Source: Manis javanica
Lineage: Eukaryota; Chordata; Mammalia; Pholidota; Manidae
DNA length: 64,000 bases
Assembly (NCBI RefSeq): GCF_040802235.1
Contig: NC_133163.1
Span: forward strand, 38,460,501 to 38,524,500
Reading direction: 5' to 3'
In this document: positions 47,399 through 58,606 of the stretch, piece after piece
Numbering within the stretch: position 1 is the stretch's first letter
How the letters are laid out: every line of letters begins with the position of its first letter
Notes under the pieces: model-generated
Told to the model about the DNA's origin: nothing
The model's database searches: none
Seen by the model: the letters and a program-made list of their open reading frames with translations, nothing else
Made by a program: the position numbers and the translations under genes

Positions 47399-48240
47399 AT
47401 GAAAAGGCAGAAGAACTTTGTTCAATCCAAAATCCCTCAAACACCAGAGAGAGGGCTTGGTGAGACTGAAATCACCAATCTTCCTGAAAAAGAATTCAAA
47501 ATAAAAATCATAAACATGCTGATGGAGCTACAGAGAAATATTCAGGAGCTAAGGAATGAATTCAGGAGGAACATAACAGAAATGAAACAAACAATGGAAG
47601 GATATAAGAGCAGACTGGATGAGAATGGAAGAAGACTGTTAATGGAATAGAAATCAGAGGACAGGAATACAAAGAAGATGAAGAAGAGAGACATAAAAGG
47701 ATTTTGAGAAATGAAAGAATAGTAAGAGAATTGTGTGACCAATCCAAATGGAACAATACTCTCATTATAGGGATACCAGAAGAAGGAAAGAGAAAAGGAA
47801 AGTGTTTTTGAAGAAATAATTGCTGAAAACACCCCCAAGCTGGGGAAGGAAATAGTCTTTCAGACCATGGAAGCCCACAGATCTCTCAACACAAGGGACC
47901 CAAGGAGGACAACATCAAGATCCATAATAATTAAAATGGCAAAGATCAAAGACAAGGACAGGGTATTAAAGGCAGCCAGAGAGAGAAAAAAGATCACCTA
48001 CAAAGGAAAACCCATCAGGCTATCATCAGACTTCTCAGAAGAAACCTACAGGACAGAAGGGAATGGCATAATATATTCAATGCAATGAGACAGAAGGGCC
48101 TCGAACCAAGAATACTGTATCCAGCAAGACTATCATTCAAATTTGAACGAGGGATTAAACAATTCCCAGATAAGCAAAAGTTGAGTGAATTTACCTCTCA
48201 CAAACCAGCACTCCAATGTATTTTAAAGGGACTGCTCTAG
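47399..48240 (+). pseudogene. L1-a ORF1 pseudogene
   Basis: The start is MKRQKNFVQSKIPQT. A coiled-coil segment is open to TAG at 47648-47650, where a frameshift around 'gagaatggaagaagactg' breaks it. Remnants of the RRM core follow (about 47720-47800, with deletions near 47785-47810). The C-terminal domain is open at 47867-48088 (RDPRRTTSRSIIIKMAKIKD), and further shifts lie near 48040. The conserved PAR codon is Arg (AGA) here, unlike the TGA in the copies at 15533 and 53272. The expected terminator is TAG 48238-48240. Confidence 0.8.
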
Positions 48241-48549
48241 ATGGAAATATGCCTAAGGTTAAATAGTTGTCACCAGAGAAAATAAAACCACAGCAAAGAA
48301 AGCAGACCAACCAAATACTAACTAAATGCAAAATAAAATCAGCTATCCACAAAATCAGTAAGAGAAACACAAAGAGTACAGAATAAAACACATAAAATAT
48401 AAAGAATGGAGGAGAAAGAACAAGAAGGGAGAGAAATAAAGAATCATCAGACTGTGTTTATAACAGCAAAATAAGTGAGTTAAGTTAGATGGTTAGATAG
48501 TAAGGAAGCTACCCTTGAATGTTTGGTAACAACAAATCCAAAGCGTGCA

Positions 48550-50817
48550 ATAGCAATAAGTACATATCTATTGATAATCACCCTAAATGTAAATGGACTG
48601 AATGCACCAATCAAAAGACAGAGTAACAGAATGGATAAAAGAGCAAGACCCATCTATATGCTGTCTACAAGAGACTCACCTCAAACCCAAAGACATACAC
48701 AGACTAAAAGTGAAGGAATGGAAAAAGATATTTCATGCAAACAATATGGAGAAAAAAGCAGTTGTTGCAGTACTTGTATTGGACAAAATAGACTTCAAAA
48801 CAAAGAAAGCAACAAGAGACAAAGAAGGACATCATATAATGATAAAGGGGGCAGTCCAACAAGAAGATACACCCATTATAAATATCTATGCACTCAACAC
48901 AGGAGCACCTACATATGTGAAACAAATACTAACAGAATTAAAGGAGGAAATAGAATGCAAAGCATTCATTTTAGACTTCAACACACCACTCACTCTAAAG
49001 GACAGATCCACCAGACAGAAAATAAGTAAGGACACAGAAGCACTGAAAAACACATTAGAACATATGGACCTAAGAGATATCTATAGAACGTTCCACCCAA
49101 AAGCAGCAGCAGGATACACATTCTTCTCAAGTGCACATGAAACATTTTCAAGAATAGTCCACATACTAGTGCACACAAAGAGCCTGAATAAATTCAAAAA
49201 GATTGAAATTCTACCAACCAACTTCTCAGATCACAAAGGTATAAAACTAGAAATAAATTGTACAAAGAAAACAAAAAGGCTCACAAATATGGTGGCTTAC
49301 AAACATGCTCCTAAATAATCAATGGATCAATGACCAAATTAAAACAGAGATCAAGCAATATATGGAGACAAATGAAAACAACATCACAATGCCCCAACCT
49401 CTCTGGGATGCAGAGAAGGCAGTTCTAAGAGGAAAGTATATAGCAATCCAGGCCTATTTAAAGAAGAACAATCCCAAATGAATAGTCTAACATCACAATT
49501 ATTGAAACTGGAAAAAGAACAAATGAGGCCCAAAGTCAGCAGAAGAAGGGACATAATAAAGATCAAAGAAGAAATAAATAAAATTGAGAAGAATAAAACA
49601 ATAGAAAAAATCAGTGAAACCAAGAGATGGTTGAGAAAATAGATAAACCCCTAGCCAGATTTATTAAGAGAAAAAGAGAATCTACATACAATCAGAATCA
49701 GAAATGAGAAAGGAAAAATCATGACAGACACCACAGAAATACAAAGAATTATTAGAGAATACTAAGAAAAACTAAATGCTAACAAACTGGATCACCTAGA
49801 AAAAATGGACAACTTTCTAGAAAAATACAACCTTACAAGACTGACCCAGGCAGAAACAGAAAATCTAAACAGACCAATTACCAGCAATGAAATTGAATCA
49901 GTAATCAAAAACTACCCAAGAACAAAATACCTGAACCAGATGGATTCACCGCTGAATTTTATCAGATATTTAGAGAAGACATAATGCCCATTCTCCTTAA
50001 AGTTTTCCAAAAAATAGAAGAGAATGGAATACTTCCAAACTCATTCTATGAAGCCAACACCACTCTAATACCAAAACCAGGCAAAGACACCACAAAAAAG
50101 GAAAACTACAGACCAATATCCCTGAAGAACATAGATGCAAAAATACTCAACAAAATATTAGCAAACTGAATTCAAAAATACATCAAGAGGATCATACACC
50201 ATGATCAAGTGGGATTCATCCCAGGGATGCAAGGATGGTACAACATTCGAAAATCCATCAACATCATCCAACACATCAACAAAAAGAAAGAAAGAAACCA
50301 CATCATCTCCATAGATGCTGAAAAAGTATTTGGCAAAATTCAACATCCATTCATGATAAAAACTCTCAACAAAATGGGTATAGAGGGCAAGTACCTCAAC
50401 ACAATAAAGGCCATATATGACAAACTCACAGCCAATATCACACTGAACAGCGAGAAGCTGAAAGCTTTTCTTTGAAGATCAGGAACAAGATAAGGATGCC
50501 CACTCTCCCCACTTTTATTCAAATAGCACTGGAGGTCCTAGCCACAGCAATCAGACAACACAAGGAAATAAAAGGCATGCAGATTGGTAAGGAAGAAGTT
50601 AAACTGTCACTGTTTGCAGATGACATGATATTGCACATAAAAAATCCTAAAGAATCCACTCCAAAACTACTAGCACTAATATCTGAATTCAGCAAAGTTG
50701 CAGGATACAAAATTAATACACAGAAATCTGTGGCATTCCTATACACTAACAATGAACTAGTAGAAAGAGAAATCAGGAAAACAATTCCATTCACAACTGC
50801 ATCAAAAAAAATAAAAT
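48550..50817 (+). pseudogene. L1-a ORF2 pseudogene, start codon lost, cut by L1-b
   Basis: At the position of the ORF2 start the codon is ATA (…RAIAISTYLLIITLNVNGLN), so the usual ATG is lost. The endonuclease is readable in pieces: CCLQETHLKPKDIHRLKV, FILDFNTPLTL (Gly before DFN deleted) and SDHKGIKLEI (about 49227-49256). The linker and early RT occupy 49490-50170 with several stops. RT catalytic FADD (about 50616-50627, MILHIKN following) and thumb are open at 50472-50820. Several frameshifts are present, and the RT motif itself is intact. Confidence 0.85.
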
Positions 50818-50823
50818 GGCGGA

Positions 50824-50838
50824 GCCAAGATGGCGGCG
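50824..50838 (+). promoter_or_regulatory. YY1-type site at the L1-b 5' end
   Basis: CCAAGATGGCGGCGT matches the YY1 core that positions transcription initiation in human L1. The same site is decayed in L1-B (CAAGATGGCAGTG) and L1-a (AAAGATGGCGACA). Function here is inferred from the human element. Confidence 0.6.
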
Positions 50839-51090
50839 TGAGTAGAGCAGTGGAAATCTCCTCCCAAAACCACATAGATCTATGAAAATATAACAAAGAA
50901 AACTCTTCCTAAAATAGAGACCAGAGGACACAGGACAACATCCAGACCACATCCACACCTGCAAGAACCCAGCACCTCGTGAAGGGGGTAAGATACAAGC
51001 CCCGGCCCGGCGGGACCCGAGCGCCCCTACCCCCGGCTCCCGGCGGGTGGAAAGAAACGAGCGCTTTTTTTGGTGTGTTTTTTTTTTTAG

Positions 51091-52150
51091 CGAGTGCTTT
51101 TTGGAAGCCTTAAAGGGACAGGGACCCCAATACCAGTGAAACAGGGCAGCAAGATCGGTCAGCGGGTGCCTGAGACCGGCGCCTGAGGACAAAGAAAATC
51201 ACGTGTTTTTTCCAGTACGGGGGAGGCAGGGTGGCAGGACCGGTGAGTGGGTGCCTGAGACGGGCGCCTGGGGACAGGGAAAATCGTGCGTTTTTCCCTT
51301 TTTTTTTTTTTTGCCAAGTGCTTTTTGGAAGCCTTAAAGGGACAGGGACCCCAATACCAGGGAAACAGGGCAGGAAGATTGGTGAGCGTGTGCCTGAGAC
51401 CGGCACCTGGGGACAAAGAAAATCGCGCGTTTTTCCCAATACTAGGGAGGCAGGGCGGCGGGACCGGTGGGCGGGTGCCTGGGGCTGCGCCTGTGGACAA
51501 AGAATATCGTGCGTTTTTCCCTTTTTTTTTCTTTTTATTGGCGAGTGCTTTTTGGAAGCCTTAAAGGGACAGGGACCCCAATGCCAGGGAGGCGGAGTGG
51601 CAGGACCGGTGAGCGGGTGCCTGGGACCGGTGCCTGAGAACAAAGAAAATCACACGTTGTCCCCTTTTTTTGGCGAGTGCTTTCTGGAAGCCTTGGAGGG
51701 ACGGGGACCCCAATACCAGGGAGGTAGGGCAGCAAGACCGGTGGGCGGGTGCCTGGCGGACAAAGAAAATTGCGCATTTCTCCCTTTTTTTTTCTTTTTG
51801 GCTAGTGCTTTTTGGAGGCCTTAGGGGGACAGGGACCCCAGTTCAAAGGGAGGCAGGGCGGCAGGGCCAGTGGGCAGGTGACTGGGACCAGCGCCTGAGG
51901 ACAAACAATGTTGCAAGTTTTCACTTTTTTTTTTTTTTTTGGCGGGTAATTATTGGAAGCCGTGAAGGGACAGGGACCCTGGTGCTAGGGAGGCAGGGCA
52001 GCAGGAACAGTGAGTGGGTGCCTGGGACTGGCACCTGAGGACAAAGAAAATTGCGCAGAGGGAAACTTTTTTTTTTCCCCTCTTTTGTTGTTGCTGTTGT
52101 TTTGGTTTGGAGAGTGCTTTTTGGAAGTCTTAAAGGGGCAGGACAGGACA
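51091..52150 (+). repeat. Seven tandem promoter monomers in the L1-b 5' UTR
   Basis: Units begin with GCGAGTGCTTTTTGGAAGCC-like sequence at about 51091, 51315, 51541, 51674, 51802, 51942 and 52111. Each continues AAAGGGACAGGGACCCC, a GGGAGGCAGGGCGGCAG block, GTGGGTGCCTG and GACAAAGAAAATCGCGCG, and ends in a T-run. The steps are 224, 226, 133, 128, 140 and 169 bp. The first two steps contain an extra internal copy of the GGCAGGACCGG-to-GCGCG half, so they are higher-order units. They are CpG-rich. Mouse L1 promoters have comparable monomer arrays. L1-a and L1-B in this window lack it. Confidence 0.85.
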
Positions 52151-52494
52151 CTTAGACCAGAGGCCCAGAATCTGAGGATCTCTGAGCACTCTAACCCCCT
52201 GGGCAACAGGGAGCACAGAGGACCCTTATGGAGATAAATAGCCTCCCGGCCGCTCCCCGTCCAACGGGGCTCCACCAATTTGGAGGAGCATCCCCAGCAA
52301 GGCCACGCCCACAGCAAAAGCAGAGATGAACTCCATAGCAAACGGGCAGGTAGCAGAAGTCCTGTCTGCGCAAGCTGCCAAGCATAGGCCACTGGATGTC
52401 GCTATTCTCCCAGGAGAGGAAGGCTACAAACCAACAAGAAGGAAAGTTCTTCCAGCCGTCACTCATACCAGCTCTGCAAACTATCTCTATCACC

Positions 52495-53385
52495 ATGAAA
52501 AGGCAAAACTACAGGCAGACAAACATCACAGAGACAACACCTGAGAAGGAGACAGACCTAACCAGTCCTCCTGAAAAAGAATTCAAAATAAAAATCATGA
52601 ACATGCAGACAGAGATGCAGAGAAAAATGCAAGAGCAATGGGATGAGATGCAGAGAAAAATGCAAGAGCAATGGGATGAAGTCCAGAGGGAGATCACAGA
52701 TGTCAGGAAGGAGATCACAGAAGTGAAACAATCCCTGGAAGGATTTATAAGCAGAATGGATAAGATGCAAGAGGCCATTGCAGAAATAGAAGCCAGAGAA
52801 CAGGAACGTATAGAAGCTGACATAGAGAGAGATAAAAGGATCTCCAGGAATGAAACAACACTAAGAGAACTATGGGACCAATCCAAAAGGAATAATATTC
52901 ATATTATAGGAGTACTAGAAGAAGAAGAAAGAGGAAAAGGGATAGAAACTCTCTTTGAAGAAATAATTGCTGAAAACTTCCCCAAACTGGGGGAGGAAAT
53001 AATTGAACAGACCACGGAAATACACAAAACCCCCAACAGAAAGGATCCAAGGAAGACAACACCAAGACACATAATAATTAAAATGGCAAGGATCAAGGAC
53101 AAGGAAAGAGTTTTAAAGGCAGCTAGAGAGAAAAAGGTCACCTAAAAAGGAAAACCCATCAGGCTAACATCAGACTTCTCGACAGAAACCCTACAGGCCA
53201 GAAGAGAATGGCATGATATATTTAATGCAATGAAACAGACGGACCTTGAACCAAGGATACTGTATCCAGCATGACTATCATTTAAATACGATGACGGGAT
53301 TAAACAATTTCCACACAAGCAAAAGTGGAGGGAATTTGCCTCCCACAAACCACCTCTACAGGGCATCTTACAGGAACTGCTCTAG
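52495..53385 (+). pseudogene. L1-b ORF1 (ORF1p) pseudogene, two premature stops
   Basis: ATG at 52495 to TAG 53383-53385 is exactly 296 codons in one frame, so only point stops damage it. It starts MKRQNYRQTNITETTPEKE, then PEKEFKIKIMNM. A coiled coil (residues about 35-100) contains an 11-residue tandem duplication (MQRKMQEQWDE twice). The RRM-type core is around RNNIHIIGVLEEEERGKG (about residues 140-158), and the C-terminal domain includes KDKERVLKAAREKK. The stops are TAA 53143-53145 (Tyr in relatives) and TGA 53272-53274 in the PAR motif. Without the C-terminal domain the RNA-binding activity would be lost. Confidence 0.9.
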
Positions 53386-53580
53386 ATGGGAGCACTCCTA
53401 AAAAGAGCACAGAACAAAACACACAACATATGAAGAATGGAGGAGGAGGAATAAGAAGGGAGAGAAGAAAAGAATCTCCAGAAAGTGTATATAACAGCTC
53501 AATAAGCGAGCTAAGTTAGGCAGTAAGATACTAAAGAAGCTAACCTTGAACCTTTCATAACCACGAATCTAAAGCCTGCA

Positions 53581-56500
53581 ATGTCAATAACTACATATAT
53601 CTCAATAGTCACCCTAAATGTAAATGGACTTAATGCACCAATCAAACAACACAGAATAACAGAATGGATAAAAAACCAAGACCCATCTACATGCTGCTTT
53701 CAAGAAACTCACCTCAAACCCAAAGACAAGCACAGACTAAAAGTAAAGGGATGGAAAAACATATTTCAGGCAGACACAGTGAGAAGCAAGCAGGGGTTGC
53801 AGTACTAATATCAGACAAAACAGACTTCAAAACAAAGAAAGTAACAAGAGATAAAGAAGGACACTACATAATGATAAAGGGCTCAGTCCAACAAGAGGAT
53901 ATAACCATTATAAATATATATGCACCCAACACAGGAGCACCAGCATTTGTGAAACAAATACTAACAGAACTAAAGAGGGAAATAGACTGCAATGCATTCA
54001 TTTTAGGAGACTTCAACACACCACTCACCCCAAAGGATAGATCCACCAGGCAGAAAATAAGTAAGGACACACAGGCATTGAACAACACACTAGAACAGAT
54101 GGACCTACATCACAGACATCTATAGAACTCTACATCCAAAAGCAACAGGATATACACTCTTCTCAAGTGCACATGGAACATTCTCCAGAAGAGACCACAT
54201 ACGAGCTCACAAAAAGAGCCTCAGTAAATTGCAAAATATTGAAATTCTACCAACCAATTTTTCAGACCACAAAGGTGTAAAAGTAGAAATAAATTCTACA
54301 AAGAAAACAAAAAGGCTCACAAACACATGGAGGCTTAACACCATGCTTCTAAATAATCAATGGATCAATGAACAAATCAAAATAGAGATGAAGGAATATA
54401 TAGAAACAAATAACAACAACACAAAGCCCCAACTTCTGTGGGACTCAGAGAAAGCAGTCTTAAGAGGAAAGTATATAGCAAGCCAGGCACACCTGAAGAA
54501 GGAAGAACAATCCCAAATGAATAGTCTAACATCACAATTATCAAAACTGGAAAAAGAAGAACAAATGAGGCCTGAAGTCGGCAGAAGGACGGACATAATA
54601 AAGATCAGAGGAGAATAAACAAAATTGAGAAGAATAAAACAATAGCAAAAATCAATGAAACCAAGAGCTGCTTCTTTGAGAAAATAAACAAAATAGATAA
54701 GCCTCTAGCCAAACTTATTAAGTGAAAAAGAGAATCAACACAAATCAATATAATCAGAAATGAGAATGGAAAAATCACGACAGACTCCACAGAAATACAA
54801 AGAATTATTAAAGACTACTATGAAAACCTATATGCCAACAAGCTGGAAAAGCTAGAAGAAATGGACAACTTCCTAGAAAAATACAACCTCCCAAGACTGA
54901 CCAAGGAAGAAACACAAAAGTTAAACAAACCAATTATGAGCAAAGAAATTGAAACAGTAATCTAAAAACTACCCAAGAACAAAACCCCAGGGCCAGACGG
55001 ATTTACCACGGAATTTTATCAGACACACAGAGAAGACATAATACCCATTCTCCTTAAAGTGTTCCAAAAAATAGAAGAGGGAATATTCCCAAACTCATTC
55101 TATGAAGCCAATATCACCCTAATACCAAAACCAAGCAAAGACCCCACCAAAAAAGAAAATTACAGACCAATATCCCTGAGGAATGTAGATGCAAAAATAC
55201 TCAATAAAATATTAGTAAACAGAATTCAACAGTATATCAAAAGGATCATACACCATGACCAAGTGGGATTCATCCCAGGGATGCAAGGATGCTACAACAT
55301 TCGAAAATCCATCAACATCATCCACCACATCAACAAAAAGAAAGACAAAAACCACATGATCATCTCCATAGGTGCTGAAAAACCATTTGACAAAATTCAA
55401 CATCCATTCATGATAAAAACTCTCAGCAAAATGGGAATAGACTGCAAGTACCTCAACATAAAAAAGGCCATATATGATAAACCCACAGCCAGCATTATAC
55501 TGAACAGCGAGAAGCTGAAAGCATTTCCTCTGAGATCGGGAACCAGACAGGGATGCCCACTCTCACCACTGTTATTTAACATAGTACTGGAGGTCCTAGC
55601 CACGGCAATCAGACAAAACAAAGAAATACAAGGAATCCAGATTGGTAAAGAAGAAGTTAAACTGTCACTATTTGCAGATGATATGATACTGTACATAAAA
55701 AACTCTAAAGACTCCACTCCAAAACTACTAGAGCTGATATCGGAATGCAGCAAAGTTGCAGGATACAAAATTAACATACAGAAATCTGTAGCTTTCCTAT
55801 ACACTAACAATGAACCAATAGAAAGAGAAATCAGGAAAACAATTCCATTCACAATTGCATCAAAAAGAATAAAATACCTAGGAATAAACCTAACCAAAGA
55901 AGTGAAAGACTTATACTCTGAAAACTACAAGTCACTCTTAAGAGAAATTAAAGGGGACACTAATAAATGGAAACTCATCCCACGCTCATGGCTAGGAAGA
56001 ATTAACATCGTCAAAATGGCCATCCTGCCCAAAGTAATATACAGATTTGATGCAATCCCTCTCAAATTACCAGCAACATTCTTCAATGAATTGGAACAAA
56101 TAATTCAAAAATTCATATGGAAACACCAAAGACCCCGAATAGCCAAAGCAATCCTGAAAAGGAAGAATAAAGTAGGGGGGATCTCACTCCCCAACTTCAA
56201 GCTCTACTACAAAGCCATAGTAATCAAGACAATCTGGTACTGGCAGAAGAACAGAGCCACAGACCAGTGGAACAGATTAGAGAGTCCAGAAATTAACCCA
56301 AACATATATGGTCAATTAATATTTGATAAAGGAGTCATGGACATACAATGGCAAAATGACAGTCTCTTCAACAGATGGTGCTGGCAAAACTGGACAGCTA
56401 CATGTAGGAGAATGAAACTGGACCTTTGTCTAACCCCATATACAAAGGTAAACTCAAAAAGGATCAGGGACCTGAATGTAAGTCATGAAACCATTAAACT

Positions 56501-57390
56501 CTTGGAAAAAAACATAGGCAAAAACCTCTTAGACATAAACATGAGTGACCTCTTCTTGAACATATCTCCCCGGACAAGGAAAACAACAGCAAAAATGAGC
56601 AAGTGGGACTACATTAAGCTGAAAAGCTTCTGTACAGCGAAGGACACCATCAATAGAACAAAAAGGAACCCTACAGTATGGGAGAATATTTTCATAAATG
56701 ACAGATCCGATACAGGCTTGACATCCAAAATAGATAAAGAGCTCACACACCTCAACAAACAAAAAACAAATAACCCAATTAAAAAATGGGCAGAAGAACT
56801 GAACAGACAGTTCTCTAAAAAAAGAAATACAGATGGCCAACAGACACATGAAAAGATGCTCCACATCGCTAGTTATCAGAGAAATGCAAATTAAAACTAC
56901 AATGAGGTATTACCTCACACCAGTAAGGATAGCTGCCATCCAAAAGACAAACAACAACAAATGTTGGCGAGGCTGTGGAGAAAGGGGAACCCTCCTACAC
57001 TGCTGGTGGGAATGTAAATTCGTTCAACCATTGTGGAAAGTAGTATGGAGGTTCATCAAAATGCTCAAAACAGACCTACCATTTGACCCAGGAATTCCAC
57101 TCCTAGGAATTTACCCTAAGAATGCAGCAATCAAGTTTGAGAAAGACAGATGCACCCCTATGTTTATCGCAGCACTATTTACAATAGCCAAGAATTGGAA
57201 GCAACCTAAATATCCATCGGTAGATGAATGGATAAAGATGTGGTACATATACACAATGGAGTACTACTCAGCCATAAGAAGTGGAAAAATCCTACCATTT
57301 GCAGTAACATGGATGGAGCTGGAAAGTATTATGCTCAGTGAAATAAGCCAAGTGGAGAAAGAGAAATACCAAATGATTTCACTCATCTGA
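53581..57390 (+). pseudogene. L1-b ORF2 pseudogene, RT region intact over 611 codons
   Basis: The endonuclease begins MSITTYISIVTLNVNGLNAP (53581). The frame shifts near 53790, where the stretch before AGVAVLISDK is altered. ILGDFNTPLTPKDRS (about 53999) keeps the catalytic DFN. A second shift near 54108 follows, then SDHKG (about 54265). A third shift near 54612 follows, with stops at TGA 54723-54725 and TAA 54963-54965. From about 55059 to 56894 one frame carries the [18 protein letters not shown], catalytic FADD at 55671-55682, thumb and connection. A further shift near 56818 moves to the C-terminal Cys motif [18 protein letters not shown] and the end at TGA 57388-57390. Confidence 0.9.
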
Positions 57391-57485
57391 GGAGTATAAG
57401 AACAAAGGAAAAACTGAAGGAACAAAACAGCAGCGGAATTACAGAACCCAAAAATGGACTAACAGGTACCAAAGGGAAAGGAACT

Positions 57486-57510
57486 GGGGAGGATGGGTGG
57501 GCAGGGAGGG
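57486..57510 (+). promoter_or_regulatory. G-quadruplex-type tract in the L1-b 3' UTR
   Basis: There are five runs of three or more G separated by one to five bases (GGGG, GGG, GGG, GGG, GGG). G-rich polypurine tracts are a conserved feature of mammalian L1 3' UTRs and have been linked to quadruplex formation. The equivalent tract occurs at about 45735-45757. Confidence 0.6.
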
Positions 57511-57755
57511 ATAAGGCAGTTAAGAAGGGGGTTATTAAGATTAGCATGCATGGGGGGGAGGGAGAAAGGGGAGGGAGAGCTCTACAACACAGAGAGGACA
57601 AGTAGTGATTCTACAACATTTTGCTATGCTGATGGACAGTAACTGTAATGTGGTTTTTAGGGGGGACCTGATATAGTGGAGAGCATAGTATACATAGTAT
57701 TCTTCATGTAAGTGTAGATTAAAGATTAAAAAAAAAATGAAAGAAAGAAAGAAAA

Positions 57756-57919
57756 GGGGGATTACTCCTTGATAGGATAAAACTATTGGTAAATCAAAGA
57801 TTAACACATGCTTTAAATATCCTTAATGTTGATCACTTAAAGGGTGTCAGATGATCAGCTATGGAGGTACTCTTTTCTGATAATATGCCTTTCTCTTAAT
57901 TAAAAAAAAAAAAAAAAAA
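57756..57919 (+). other. Non-L1 segment ending in A18 between L1-b and ERV sequence
   Basis: After the L1-b tail there are about 145 bp of non-L1 sequence (from GGGGATTACTCCTTG) ending in a run of 18 A (57902-57919). It could be a 3' transduction carried by the L1-b transcript, part of the ERV transcript, or L1-b flank moved by rearrangement. There is no canonical AATAAA before the A-run (AATTAAA overlaps it). Confidence 0.45.
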
Positions 57920-58060
57920 GCAGGTCCTGTGTGCTGACCTCCAATGAGTTCTACATAGTGGTATAGAGGGCATGTCAAAGTGTGGGCAAAGGGTCTGTTT
58001 GTTTCTATGCAGAAGATCAAGGCCTAGTTTGGCTACCCAGAAAATGAACTAAGATACGAT

Positions 58061-58606
58061 ATGAGGAGGAGCTTCCAGCATCAGCACTCTCTGGAGGACT
58101 TGTGCCGGGGGATGATCATCAAAAAGCCTCCACAGGGATCCTGGCGATGCTGCGGTTGTGGCTGCATCCAGCCCACCGTCTCCTGGACTTGCCATAGGAA
58201 TGAGGAGATGTCTAGGCTGGCATGTGCATACAGTGAGACAACGAATTTGACCGGATCTGTACTGTTGGAACTCAACCAGGAGTTGGGAGGGGTGCAAGTT
58301 GTAGCACTCCAAAATCTTACGACTATAGACTATCTACGGTTAAAAGAACATATGGGATGTGAACAGATCCCAGAAATGGGCTGCTTTAATTTGTCTGATT
58401 TCTCTCAGACTGTTCAAGTACAGTTGGACAATATCCATCATATCATAGACTAATTTTCACAAATGCCTAGGGTGCCTAAATGGTTTTCTTGGCTTCACTG
58501 GAGATGGCTGGTAATTATAGATTTGCTTTGTTTATGTTACCGTATTCCTATTATGTTAATATGTGTGCGCAAGTTAGTTAGTAGTTTAAAACCTATACAT
58601 GCTTAA
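58061..58606 (+). pseudogene. ERV envelope (transmembrane subunit) fragment, one stop
   Basis: An open frame runs from 58061 to TAA 58451-58453. Its first 55 codons are Cys/Trp-rich and unassigned. From about 58255 it resembles a retroviral TM ectodomain: a heptad-type helix, then Cys-x6-Gly-Cys (58358-58384) followed by FNLSD. Many retroviruses have a CX6CC motif here, so the second Cys seems replaced by Gly (codon 58379-58381). After the stop the same frame continues with a Trp-rich membrane-proximal stretch, a hydrophobic membrane span and a short basic tail, ending TAA 58604-58606. The surface subunit and signal peptide are missing. It is an old, non-functional copy of undetermined retroviral class. 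Confidence 0.65.

Larger units (their letters stand above)
46383..50817 (+). mobile_element. L1-a: L1 from 5' end into RT domain, interrupted at 50817
   Basis: The 5' end at 46383 (AAGATGGCGACATGAGTAGGG, a decayed YY1-type site) is followed by a 5' UTR of about 1.0 kb without tandem monomers, ORF1 (47399-48240), a spacer of about 310 bp and ORF2 from about 48550. ORF2 is cut in the RT thumb at 50817 by L1-b, with a 14-bp A-rich duplication (50804-50817 and 59603-59616). It resumes for only about 60 bp at 59617 and then ends without a 3' UTR. No flanking TSD of its own was found, so its 3' end was probably lost by deletion. Confidence 0.9.
50818..57755 (+). mobile_element. L1-b: full-length, youngest-looking L1 with monomeric promoter, mutated ORFs
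   Basis: It starts GGCGGAGCCAAGATGGCGGC at 50818, with an intact-looking YY1-type site (CAAGATGGCGGC). The 5' UTR of about 1.68 kb contains seven tandem monomers (51091-52150). ORF1 is 52495-53385 (two stops), a short spacer of about 195 bp follows, and ORF2 is 53581-57390 (four frameshifts, two or more stops). The 3' UTR has a G-quadruplex-type run (57486-57510) and the tail ends (GAAA)n at about 57755. It is inserted in L1-a ORF2 with the A-rich duplication 50804-50817/59603-59616. The right-hand copy lies beyond the ERV sequence, so the insertion may have been a chimera or was hit again in its tail. Confidence 0.92.

Noticed and set aside
51231..51824. 197-codon frame through the repeated units
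   Set aside because: It is translation of L1 promoter monomers, with poly-Phe from the T-runs. The array lies in a 5' UTR.
51091..52150. CRISPR-like array
   Set aside because: Units are 128-226 bp and similar along their whole length, with no unique spacers, and they sit inside a mammalian L1.
55059..56894. 611-codon frame as a host or novel RT gene
   Set aside because: It is the RT part of L1-b ORF2, bounded by stops and a frameshift, and begins without an ATG (GTG).
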